Below are positions 1 to 5,422 of a DNA stretch of 14,887 nucleotides, piece by piece. Origin of the DNA: JAWUWD01 sp034112085 (GTDB lineage Bacteria > Bacteroidota > Bacteroidia > Cytophagales > Cyclobacteriaceae); NCBI GenBank assembly GCA_034112085.1, contig JAWUWD010000121.1, positions 1 to 14,887 on the forward strand. Reading direction: 5' to 3'. The translations under genes were made by a program, and so were the position numbers. How positions within the stretch are numbered: position 1 is the first letter of the stretch; each line of letters begins with the position of its first letter. Below the pieces are notes generated by a model. It ran no database searches. It worked only from the letters and a program-made list of their open reading frames with translations, and was not told the DNA's origin.

Positions 1-392
1 GGTGTTTTAGCAGCACCAAGCATTCTTAGGGCCTCTTTATAGTAAGGTGCCAGTTCTTTTTCCCAATCATGAAGCTTACTCCAACTGCCCGTTTTAAAAA
101 ATGTTGATTTTGGGATAGGTAATGTATTGGCATAAACCAAAGACCCTCCACCGACTCCCGTTCCTGAAAGAACCGCTACATGTCTGAATATGGTCAATTT
201 CATAATACCAAAAAAGCGTAGGCCTGGCATCCAAAGCCATTTTCTAAAATTCCAGTTGGTCTTAGGAAAATCTTTAGCCTTGAACCATTTCCCTTTTTCA
301 ACCACTAAAACCTTATATCCTTTTTTTGACAATCTTAAGGCACTTACCGAGCCTCCAAAGCCACTTCCTATGATAATGTAATCGTAATCCAT
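1..392 (-). CDS. GMC-type FAD oxidoreductase, N-terminal part (cut by window edge)
   Basis: The reading frame starts at the ATG at 392 and runs off the left edge, giving 130 N-terminal residues. Residues 6-14 (IIIGSGFGG) form the Rossmann-fold dinucleotide-binding glycine motif. E32 at the end of the second strand (VLVVEKG) would bind the ribose of FAD. Residues 77-89 contain GTGVGGGSLVYAN, the glycine-rich stretch typical of the glucose-methanol-choline oxidoreductase family, especially its cholesterol-oxidase-like branch. Such enzymes oxidise alcohols or sterols with a bound flavin. The substrate cannot be told from this part, because the catalytic C-terminal half lies outside the window. 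No signal peptide is seen, so a cytoplasmic location is inferred. An A/G-rich stretch (AGAGTGAAGAAA) precedes the ATG. Family assignment is firm; substrate is unknown. Confidence 0.85.
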   Translation of the reverse strand, partial: MDYDYIIIGSGFGGSVSALRLSKKGYKVLVVEKGKWFKAKDFPKTNWNFRKWLWMPGLRFFGIMKLTIFRHVAVLSGTGVGGGSLVYANTLPIPKSTFFKTGSWSKLHDWEKELAPYYKEALRMLGAAKT

Positions 393-662
393 TTTCTTCA
401 CTCTATAGCTACCTACCGGTTATCTAGAATAATCGGTATTTATTTTTGTAATTGGAAATTACGTAAAAATTAATTGTACTGAAATATTCATGTTAAAAAA
501 GGATACAGATAGATGGTTTTGTTTAGCCGGAAGATAGCTTTATATTATATTTGGGGGATCGGGGAGCTATCTGAAGATGGTTCCGATAATATAAAGAGAG
601 GCAAGAAAAAATAAATTGGGGTATGATTTTTTTCAGCTATTGTCTCGACTATTTTTAATCTC
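393..662. other. Non-coding gap with overlapping inverted repeats
   Basis: No convincing gene is seen between the GMC oxidoreductase start and the DUF2806-like fragment. The stretch contains a perfect 11-bp inverted repeat (538-548 with 586-596) and an 8-bp inverted repeat (532-539 with 565-572) whose left arms overlap by two bases. The two stems therefore cannot both form fully. The promoter of the oxidoreductase should lie here, but no clean TAnnTTTG was found on the minus strand. Confidence 0.5.
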
Positions 663-851
663 TTAAAGGTCTAATTCCTCGAGGCTCTGCCTCGTTTTAC
701 TTGCTTCGGTAATGACTTTTATTTCATATGCCTTTACATCAGCCGTTTTTCTAATCAAATAAGGTTTGCTCAAAGCCCCAATACCTTGAGAAACCACTTG
801 AATAAGCTTTTTTAATGGCTCACTCAGGCCTGTTAAGTCTTTTATTTCCAT
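663..851 (-). CDS. Short DUF2806-like N-terminal fragment, probably truncated
   Basis: The frame encodes 62 residues from the ATG at 851. Its first half (IKDLTGLSEPLKKLI, then GIGALSKPYLIRKTADVKAYEI) resembles the N-terminus of DUF2806-domain proteins, as recalled rather than searched. Those proteins are much longer, so this is probably a 5' remnant. Just after the TAA, a shift of one base opens RLKIVETIAEKNHT, which resembles a downstream part of the same family and would fit decay by deletion and frameshift. A 6-bp hairpin (680-685 with 689-694) lies near the 3' end. It sits directly downstream of a G/TT cassette core (884) and would be the third and last cassette, but no matching 3' attC arm is present. 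It could also be a genuine short protein. Function is unknown. Confidence 0.5.
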   Translation of the reverse strand: MEIKDLTGLSEPLKKLIQVVSQGIGALSKPYLIRKTADVKAYEIKVITEASKTRQSLEELDL

Positions 852-877
852 ATGGATTCTCTATGTTTATTAATGCA

Positions 878-930
878 CGCCAACGTTTTGAATAAACACC
901 TGTTTTAATGGCGTATATTTTTTGTTGGCA
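878..930 (-). repeat. attC-like recombination site between second and third cassettes
   Basis: Read on the minus strand, this 53-bp stretch has the full layout of an integron attC site. R'' is TGCCAAC (930-924). An unpaired spacer AAAA follows, then L'' AATATACGCC (919-910) and a 9-nt loop. L' is GGTGTTTATT (900-891), followed by spacer CAAAAC and R' GTTGGCG (884-878), which fits the GTTRRRY core. L'' and L' pair over ten positions with one T-T mismatch and one G-T wobble. R'' and R' pair over six positions. The crossover would fall between G884 and T883. Folding was done by eye, not by a covariance model. Confidence 0.7.
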
Positions 931-970
931 AACGTACATTTTATCCCAAATTCGATAATAGATAATAATT

Positions 971-1627
971 CTAATCAATTGATTTCGGTGCATTACGCAG
1001 CATAAATATTCCTAACAAAATGAACCATACTATTTGACTTATTCCAAAAATTTCAGTGAATACATCTAATGGATAAATGGTTAAAATACCTGCCAGACCA
1101 ACTACAATACCTAAAAAAATAACTGATTTTGGGAAACTTTTCTGCTTTACAGACGCTAAACTTAAAAGTAGTACCCAAATTCCTCCGACAATTTCGTTTC
1201 CACCTCCTAGTCCTTCAGTGACTATACTAACGCTAGACCAGATTAACATTGCTTGTTCTGGTTCTTTGGCCCCTAGTTCAACGACAGAGTTAAGACCTAC
1301 GTTTCCTATCATTCCACTAGCTATGACAAGTCCAACCCAAATCAACCCAAACACTGAGGCAATCTGAGAAAGTATTGGAGAAAATTCTTTCAAACGTTTA
1401 TGGATAGCGAGAACCAAAATGGCTAGTAAAACACCGAACAAAACATATATAACCAAGTTCATAACTGATAAAATGAGTTGATTATCAGTCAGAAATTTAA
1501 GTTCTTGTACGGAATCAGCGTTTATAGGGGGATAAACTAATACTGCGCCATAAATAATGAAAGCAGTTATATAAATAGTAGCTTCTAGAATAGCTACTAT
1601 GCCTCCCATTTTTTGTAAATTATTCAT
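971..1627 (-). CDS. DUF4386-like polytopic membrane protein (cassette gene)
   Basis: From the ATG at 1627 this encodes 218 residues. An upstream TTG at 1708 is in frame, but it lies inside the predicted R' recombination core (GTTGGCA) and adds a tail with no membrane character, so it was rejected. The protein has about six hydrophobic segments: near MGGIVAILEATIYITAFIIY, LILSVMNLVIYVLFGVLLAI, IASVFGLIWVGLVIASGMIG, a glycine-rich stretch around EIVGGIWVLLLSLA, VIFLGIVVGLAGILTIY and IVWFILLGIFML. The general pattern resembles DUF4386 membrane proteins, as recalled. No catalytic motif is evident and function is unknown. It lies alone between two cassette boundaries (1709 and 884). It has no promoter of its own that I can recognise, which suggests read-through from upstream, as in integron arrays. 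Confidence 0.75.
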   Translation of the reverse strand: MNNLQKMGGIVAILEATIYITAFIIYGAVLVYPPINADSVQELKFLTDNQLILSVMNLVIYVLFGVLLAILVLAIHKRLKEFSPILSQIASVFGLIWVGLVIASGMIGNVGLNSVVELGAKEPEQAMLIWSSVSIVTEGLGGGNEIVGGIWVLLLSLASVKQKSFPKSVIFLGIVVGLAGILTIYPLDVFTEIFGISQIVWFILLGIFMLRNAPKSID

Positions 1628-1699
1628 TATTCTATCTTTACCTTTTGTTATAAAATGCAGACGAATCAATTGACAAGATGTTACAATTGAAGAGCTAAT

Positions 1700-1709
1700 G
1701 TTTGCCAAC
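1700..1709 (-). repeat. Cassette core site (R' arm) at the first/second cassette boundary
   Basis: The minus strand reads GTTGGCAAAC here. It is the perfect 10-bp reverse complement of GTTTGCCAAC at 933-924, the R'' side of the attC at the other end of the same cassette. In an integron cassette the 5' core and 3' R'' come from one attC split by insertion, so this pairing is the expected signature. The crossover would be between 1709 and 1708. Confidence 0.65.
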
Positions 1710-1947
1710 GCCCTTATAGAACGCTGTGCCTATCCGGTGCTTAATGGTGATGAAAGTAGTATTTTCTGGGTTTCCCTGTAAGTATCAGAGAGATTAGCGA
1801 CAGCCTTTCTGCGCCCTATGAGCCGGAACCTGCGTGCAGGCCAACCACAACAACTAGCTTCAGCGAGACCTTCTTAGTCAGCCATGAAACTCTAAACACA
1901 GAAGGTACGGACTAGTCGCACTCACTCAAATAAACGTGAGTAATAAT
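1710..1947. other. GC-rich structured non-coding stretch inside the first cassette
   Basis: No open frame of note crosses this 238-base stretch. It is richer in G+C than its surroundings: 35 of 60 bases at 1801-1860, against 18 of 60 at 1561-1620. It holds several inverted repeats: ACTCAC/GTGAGT (1920-1925 with 1936-1941), ACCTTCT/AGAAGGT (1868-1874 with 1900-1906), a CCTGC/GCAGG pair two bases apart within 1829-1840, and GGG-TTT-CCC (1768-1776). It is flanked by R''-like TGCTAAC (minus, 1954-1948) and R'-like GTTGGCA (1709-1703). It may be an unusually long attC, an encoded RNA, or a non-coding cassette part. Confidence 0.45.
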
Positions 1948-1956
1948 GTTAGCAGC
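1948..1956 (-). repeat. R''-like arm at the 3' end of the first cassette
   Basis: The minus strand reads GCTGCTAAC, four bases after the stop codon of the secreted protein gene. It is the perfect reverse complement of GTTAGCAGC at 2532-2524, the start of the same cassette. A pair of this length bracketing a single gene is unlikely to be chance when the next cassette shows the same arrangement. Confidence 0.6.
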
Positions 1957-1959
1957 CGA

Positions 1960-2517
1960 TTAGCTTACCCACATTGGAATAGTAAAAACATATTTCCAAT
2001 CACCTTCAGCCGATTTTGAATATATATTTATCTGACCACCACCACATTCTATACCACAATGGTTCTCTATGTATAGTAATGCTAGTTGTCCATTTCTTGC
2101 AAAAATGGGTGGACAAATTCTATATGTTTTTTGCTTGGGAAAAAGTTTTTCAGATTCTGTACGTTTGTCTTTAATCATTATGTTTTGTCTACGAATTTTA
2201 AGTTTGGATTTATCCAGCTTTGTAACGGTAGCAAGTTCCCGGATATTGATTCGCAGATCATGAATCGTTTCTTCGTTGAATAGTGAGTCTATATCAATTA
2301 AAGGAATACCAATATACCCTTCTAATTTGGAATCAAATAGCTCGCTTATATTTAGATATTCATTTTTAAAAGTGACTAGATTTACATCTATTTTGAAATC
2401 TATTTTACCATCGAATTGATAGTTAATCAAGTTATATGCCTCAATTGGAAGGACTTTTTGTGAATATGCTATTTCTGTGAAAAGAAAACCAAAAATTATG
2501 ATGAAGAGTTTTACCAT
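1960..2517 (-). CDS. Secreted hypothetical protein with CxxxCGGG motif (cassette gene)
   Basis: The chosen start is the ATG at 2517, which opens directly on a signal peptide (MVKLFIIIFGFLFTEIAYSQ, probable cleavage near residue 18-20). The longer TTG start at 2547 would bury this signal behind ten residues and crosses the cassette core, so it was rejected. The mature protein is about 165 residues. Its C-terminal part has three cysteines, C135, C154 and C158, the last two in NHCGIECGGGQINIY, followed by a tryptophan-rich end (GDWKYVFTIPMWVS). Similar C-terminal ends occur in small exported hypothetical proteins of Bacteroidota, as recalled. No enzyme motif is seen and function is unknown. It is the first gene after the promoter at 2570-2577 and lies in its own cassette. 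Confidence 0.75.
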   Translation of the reverse strand: MVKLFIIIFGFLFTEIAYSQKVLPIEAYNLINYQFDGKIDFKIDVNLVTFKNEYLNISELFDSKLEGYIGIPLIDIDSLFNEETIHDLRINIRELATVTKLDKSKLKIRRQNIMIKDKRTESEKLFPKQKTYRICPPIFARNGQLALLYIENHCGIECGGGQINIYSKSAEGDWKYVFTIPMWVS

Positions 2518-2523
2518 ATATTT

Positions 2524-2532
2524 GCTGCTAAC
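2524..2532 (-). repeat. Cassette core site (R' arm) at the 5' end of the first cassette
   Basis: The minus strand reads GTTAGCAGC. It is complementary over all nine bases to the arm at 1956-1948 at the other end of the cassette. The predicted crossover is between G2532 and T2531, only fourteen bases before the ATG of the cassette gene. Confidence 0.6.
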
Positions 2533-2552
2533 AATTGCTGTCAACAATTGTT
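2530..2552. repeat. Hairpin at the outer end of the cassette array
   Basis: A perfect 8-bp inverted repeat (2530-2537 with 2545-2552, AACAATTG/CAATTGTT) encloses a 7-nt loop. On the minus strand the second arm contains the G/TT at which the first cassette begins. It could be a degenerate attC, part of an attI-like target, or a secondary integration site. Confidence 0.5.
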
Positions 2553-2569
2553 CATAGTGATTATTATAC

Positions 2570-2577
2570 CAAATATA
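2570..2577 (-). promoter_or_regulatory. Bacteroidota-type -7 element reading into the cassettes
   Basis: The minus strand reads TATATTTG, a full match to TAnnTTTG. No TTTG was found at the expected -33 distance, so the promoter would be of moderate quality. Its start point would fall near 2563, about 45 bases ahead of the first cassette ATG. It lies outside the array, where an integron cassette promoter would be expected. Confidence 0.4.
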
Positions 2578-2620
2578 ATATTACGCTTGTCCCTTTTCCT
2601 TTATCTGTCTACAATTTCAC

Positions 2621-2627
2621 TAATTTG
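2621..2627 (+). promoter_or_regulatory. Possible weak -7 element for the apbE operon
   Basis: TAATTTG followed by CAC, 22 bases before the apbE ATG. It is one base shorter than the TAnnTTTG consensus and has no clear TTTG at -33. Confidence 0.25.
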
Positions 2628-2649
2628 CACCGCAAATAATCAGTGACTC

Positions 2650-3678
2650 ATGACGTTACGCTTAAAAAACATCATTTATTCATTAGGCTTGCTCTCAGCA
2701 TTGTTTTTGGTATATTATTACCGACAAAACAGCGAGTCTACTTTGGTTGCCATTTCAGGCAATACCATGGGGACGACTTATCACATTAGTTATTTCGATG
2801 AAGAGCAGCGGAATTTCAAGAATGACATAGACTCTATTTTGGTCGTCTTTAATAATTCTTTGAACACCTATTTGCCAAATTCTGAAATTTCTCAATTCAA
2901 TTCTTCTGGCACTTTCACTTTTGATTTACCCTACTTTCTACCTGTTCTAGCGGGTAGCGATGAGATTGTTGATATCACGAATGGAGCTTTTGACCCCACA
3001 GTTATGCCATTGGTCAATGCTTGGGGATTTGGTCCGCAGGAAGAGATTACCAATGACAGCACGTTGATCGATTCGTTGAGACAGTATGTTGGTTTTAAGA
3101 AGGTAATATCATTCGATAATCAGGTAGTGACAAAACTACAATCAGGCAGCACTTTAGATTTTAGTGCCATAGCGAAAGGGTACGGGGTGGATATAATCGC
3201 TGACTATATCCAGCAGCAAGGAGTGAAAAATCTCTTTGTAGAAATAGGAGGCGAAGTAGTCGTTAATGGAGAGAATATAGATAAAGGTCAGCCTTGGAAG
3301 ATCGCTATAGTCAATCCTGAAAGCGAAGTGCTTAATTCTACCTTTATGGCATATGTAATCTTGCAAAATCAAGCAGTAGCGACTTCTGCCAATAATTTCA
3401 ATTATCGGATCATCGATAGTGTGAAATACTCACACACCATCAGCCCAACTACTGGATATCCTATTATTCACAAGATATTGAGTGCAACGGTGTTTGCTGA
3501 TAATTGTATGAAGGCGGATGCACTGGCTACGTCATTTATGGTGATGGGACATGAGAAGGCTATCGAAATCTTAAATAATAATAATGATATTGATGCGCTA
3601 TTGATATATAGCGATGGATATGGTGGAATGACTACATATATCACTGAAGGAATGAAAAATCAAATCGAATTACTGTGA
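2650..3678 (+). CDS. apbE: FAD:protein FMN transferase (ApbE family)
   Basis: This 342-residue protein transfers FMN from FAD onto a threonine or serine of exported target proteins, such as subunits of the Na+-translocating NADH:quinone reductase or Rnf complexes. The family motifs appear in order: GNTMGTTYH (37-45), GAFDPT (112-117, with D115), SAIAKGYGVD (172-181), EIGGEV (198-203), SHTISPTTGYP (261-271) and the metal-binding ADALATS (289-295, with D290 and T294). An uncharged segment at about residues 9-22 would anchor it in the inner membrane, facing the periplasm. It lacks the lipobox cysteine of many ApbE lipoproteins. It is the first gene of a three-gene operon and its stop overlaps the next start by four bases. 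No flavoprotein target gene is in the window. Identification is firm. Confidence 0.93.
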   Translation: MTLRLKNIIYSLGLLSALFLVYYYRQNSESTLVAISGNTMGTTYHISYFDEEQRNFKNDIDSILVVFNNSLNTYLPNSEISQFNSSGTFTFDLPYFLPVLAGSDEIVDITNGAFDPTVMPLVNAWGFGPQEEITNDSTLIDSLRQYVGFKKVISFDNQVVTKLQSGSTLDFSAIAKGYGVDIIADYIQQQGVKNLFVEIGGEVVVNGENIDKGQPWKIAIVNPESEVLNSTFMAYVILQNQAVATSANNFNYRIIDSVKYSHTISPTTGYPIIHKILSATVFADNCMKADALATSFMVMGHEKAIEILNNNNDIDALLIYSDGYGGMTTYITEGMKNQIELL

Positions 3679-4430
3679 TAGAAGAATCAGTACAAACAAA
3701 GGAATGGTTCGGAGAGTGGTTTGACAGCCCTTATTATCACATACTTTATAGAGATAGAGATCATCAAGAGGCTCAAAAATTTATTGATAAGGTCGTGGAT
3801 CATTTCGGGTTGACATCAGAAGACCATATTCTTGACTTGGCGTGCGGAAAGGGAAGACACTCCATCTACCTTAATGAAAAGGGTTTTGATGTCATAGGAG
3901 TAGATTTATCCGAGCAAAATATCAGCCATGCAAATGAATTGGCCAATGCAAGGTTGAAGTTTTTCGAGCATGATATGAGAGAAGTCTTTAGAGAAGCGAC
4001 TTTCGATTATATTCTTAATTTATTTACGAGTTTCGGGTATTTTGATGCGCAAGCAGAAAATCAAATGGCGGTTTCTGCTATGGAAAAAGGACTAAAACCT
4101 GGAGGCTCACTTCTCTTGGATTTTCTGAATCCTTACAAGGTTGTAAATAATCTGGTGCCAGAAGATGTGAAAATTGTGGATGACATTGAGTTCCATATTA
4201 CCAAACACCTCTCGGAAGATAATTATATAATCAAGGACATTAGATTTGAAGACAAGGGTAAGGACTATCATTTTCAAGAGCGGGTCAAAGCTATAAGAAG
4301 GCTAGAGTTTTTGAACTTTTTTGAGTCCTCAGGACTTGAGGTGTTGGAAGTTTTTGGTGATTATCAATTAAACGCGTATGATCGTGAAGTTTCAGATCGA
4401 ATGATCTTTATTGTCAAAAAGAAAAAATAA
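3675..4430 (+). CDS. Class I SAM-dependent methyltransferase
   Basis: The protein has 251 residues and begins at a GTG that overlaps the apbE stop (GTGA at 3675-3678), a classic sign of translational coupling. Motif I, ILDLACGKGRH (52-62), is the glycine-rich loop that binds S-adenosylmethionine. The acidic residue at the end of the second strand is D77 in GVDLS (75-79). A later FDYILNLFTSFGYF stretch corresponds to motif IV, and KPGGSLLLDFLNP to the post-motif turn and strand. The C-terminal third, rich in acidic and aromatic residues, is likely the substrate-binding part. The fold is that of small-molecule methyltransferases of the methyltransferase-25 type. The substrate cannot be read from the sequence. 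Placement between apbE and a metal transporter does not point to a known pathway. Confidence 0.85.
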   Translation: MIEESVQTKEWFGEWFDSPYYHILYRDRDHQEAQKFIDKVVDHFGLTSEDHILDLACGKGRHSIYLNEKGFDVIGVDLSEQNISHANELANARLKFFEHDMREVFREATFDYILNLFTSFGYFDAQAENQMAVSAMEKGLKPGGSLLLDFLNPYKVVNNLVPEDVKIVDDIEFHITKHLSEDNYIIKDIRFEDKGKDYHFQERVKAIRRLEFLNFFESSGLEVLEVFGDYQLNAYDREVSDRMIFIVKKKK

Positions 4431-4434
4431 TTAG

Positions 4435-5181
4435 ATGGCAATCAATCTCATACTTTTATTCTTAGCAGCATTTCTACCTGGACTTGCAGTGACCAAGATG
4501 AAAAATGTGGATAATGGAAATCTACGTTTGATCCTAGTGTTCGGTGGAGCATACTTGTTCTCAATTACCATTGTCCATATTTTCCCAGAATTGTATGCAG
4601 CAGCCAATGGGCAATCTCATAAGATTGGGATATATGTACTTGTTGGTTTTTTCATGCAGCAAGTGTTGGAGTACTTCACTTCGGGAGTTGAGCATGGGCA
4701 TATTCACAGACATGATCACGATCATCAACATGGCCAATTCACATCAGTAGTTGTGTTAATTGGGTTATGCTTACATGCATTTTTAGAAGGATCTATGCTT
4801 GCTCATCCGAGTGCTATCCATGATCACAATGGTTCGACAGCACTTTTAGGAGGCATCATTATTCATAAAATTCCTGCTGCGATTGCACTCATGTCTGTAT
4901 TATTGTGTGATATTCCTAGTAAGAAAAAGGCGATTTTCTTTTTGTTCCTGTTTTCAATCGCATCACCAGTTGGTCTCCTGGTCAGCGATATGGCTTCAGA
5001 GATAGGAACCTTATCCGAAGATATGATCATAATTATTTTCGGAGTGGTTAGTGGAAACTTCCTATATATATCAACAACCATATTTCATGAGACGAGTTCA
5101 GATCATCGTTTCAACGCACGTAAAACAATTGTAAGTCTACTCGGGGTGCTAGTGGCCGTACTAGCAGAGTTGTTTTTGTAG
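4435..5181 (+). CDS. ZIP-family divalent metal transporter
   Basis: This 248-residue inner-membrane protein starts four bases after the methyltransferase stop. It shows the ZIP pattern of about eight hydrophobic segments. A histidine-rich cytoplasmic-type loop (HGHIHRHDHDHQHGQ, residues 87-101) lies between membrane segments 3 and 4. Metal-site motifs follow: LHAFLEG in segment 4 (113-119, H114 and E118) and IHKIP in segment 5 (143-147, H144). An IVHIFPEL motif is in segment 2. ZIP proteins move zinc, iron or manganese into the cytosol. Which metal is carried here is unknown. The usual E of the HEIPEG-type segment 5 motif is replaced by alanine (HKIPAAIA), so the binuclear site may be incomplete. 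It ends the operon. A weak 7-bp stem (5213-5219 with 5227-5233) follows without a long T run. Confidence 0.85.
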   Translation: MAINLILLFLAAFLPGLAVTKMKNVDNGNLRLILVFGGAYLFSITIVHIFPELYAAANGQSHKIGIYVLVGFFMQQVLEYFTSGVEHGHIHRHDHDHQHGQFTSVVVLIGLCLHAFLEGSMLAHPSAIHDHNGSTALLGGIIIHKIPAAIALMSVLLCDIPSKKKAIFFLFLFSIASPVGLLVSDMASEIGTLSEDMIIIIFGVVSGNFLYISTTIFHETSSDHRFNARKTIVSLLGVLVAVLAELFL

Positions 5182-5376
5182 ATTCAGTTAGCCTTCTTAT
5201 TCACAAGTCTTTCCGTAGGAATTTTCCCTATGGTTAATCTAATGTTCTATAGGTTAAGTACTTTCTTTTATTTCCCTCAACCCCAGTTTGGGAAGTATAC
5301 GAAATGACTTTGAACGCATGAATTAGTCCGACTTGGATATCTCTCGACTTCGAAAGGATTCTCACCTAATTTTTCC

Positions 5377-5384
5377 TAATTTTG
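5377..5384 (+). promoter_or_regulatory. gltX promoter, Bacteroidota -7 element
   Basis: TAATTTTG is a full match to TAnnTTTG and is followed by CACCC, as often seen at Bacteroidota start sites. It lies 38 bases before the gltX ATG. No clear TTTG is present at -33. The rest of the 241-base gap from 5182 shows no gene. Confidence 0.55.
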
Positions 5385-5422
5385 CACCCTTAAAATAATA
5401 GCATCAATATTCTGGTATTCAT

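Noticed and set aside
680..698. Hairpin CGAGGC/GCCTCG followed by Ts on the plus strand as a terminator
   Set aside because: No plus-strand gene ends upstream of it. It lies within the DUF2806-like frame and the T run is only four bases.
1077..1367. Plus-strand open frame of 96 codons
   Set aside because: It is antisense to the DUF4386-like gene, with a proline- and threonine-rich composition typical of a shadow frame.
1628..1708. N-terminal extension of the DUF4386-like protein from a TTG start
   Set aside because: The TTG lies inside the predicted recombination core, and the extra 27 residues lack membrane character. The ATG at 1627 opens directly on the first hydrophobic segment.
1829..1862. 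GTTGTGG/GTTGGCC-like sequences on the minus strand as a hidden extra cassette boundary
   Set aside because: No matching R'' arm was found for either, so a nested empty cassette is not supported.
2518..2547. Longer TTG start for the secreted cassette protein
   Set aside because: It would bury the signal peptide and cross the cassette boundary. The ATG at 2517 is preferred.
5182..5422. Possible tRNA or small RNA between the ZIP gene and gltX
   Set aside because: No cloverleaf or strong conserved structure is visible. Only a weak 7-bp stem and the gltX promoter are supported.
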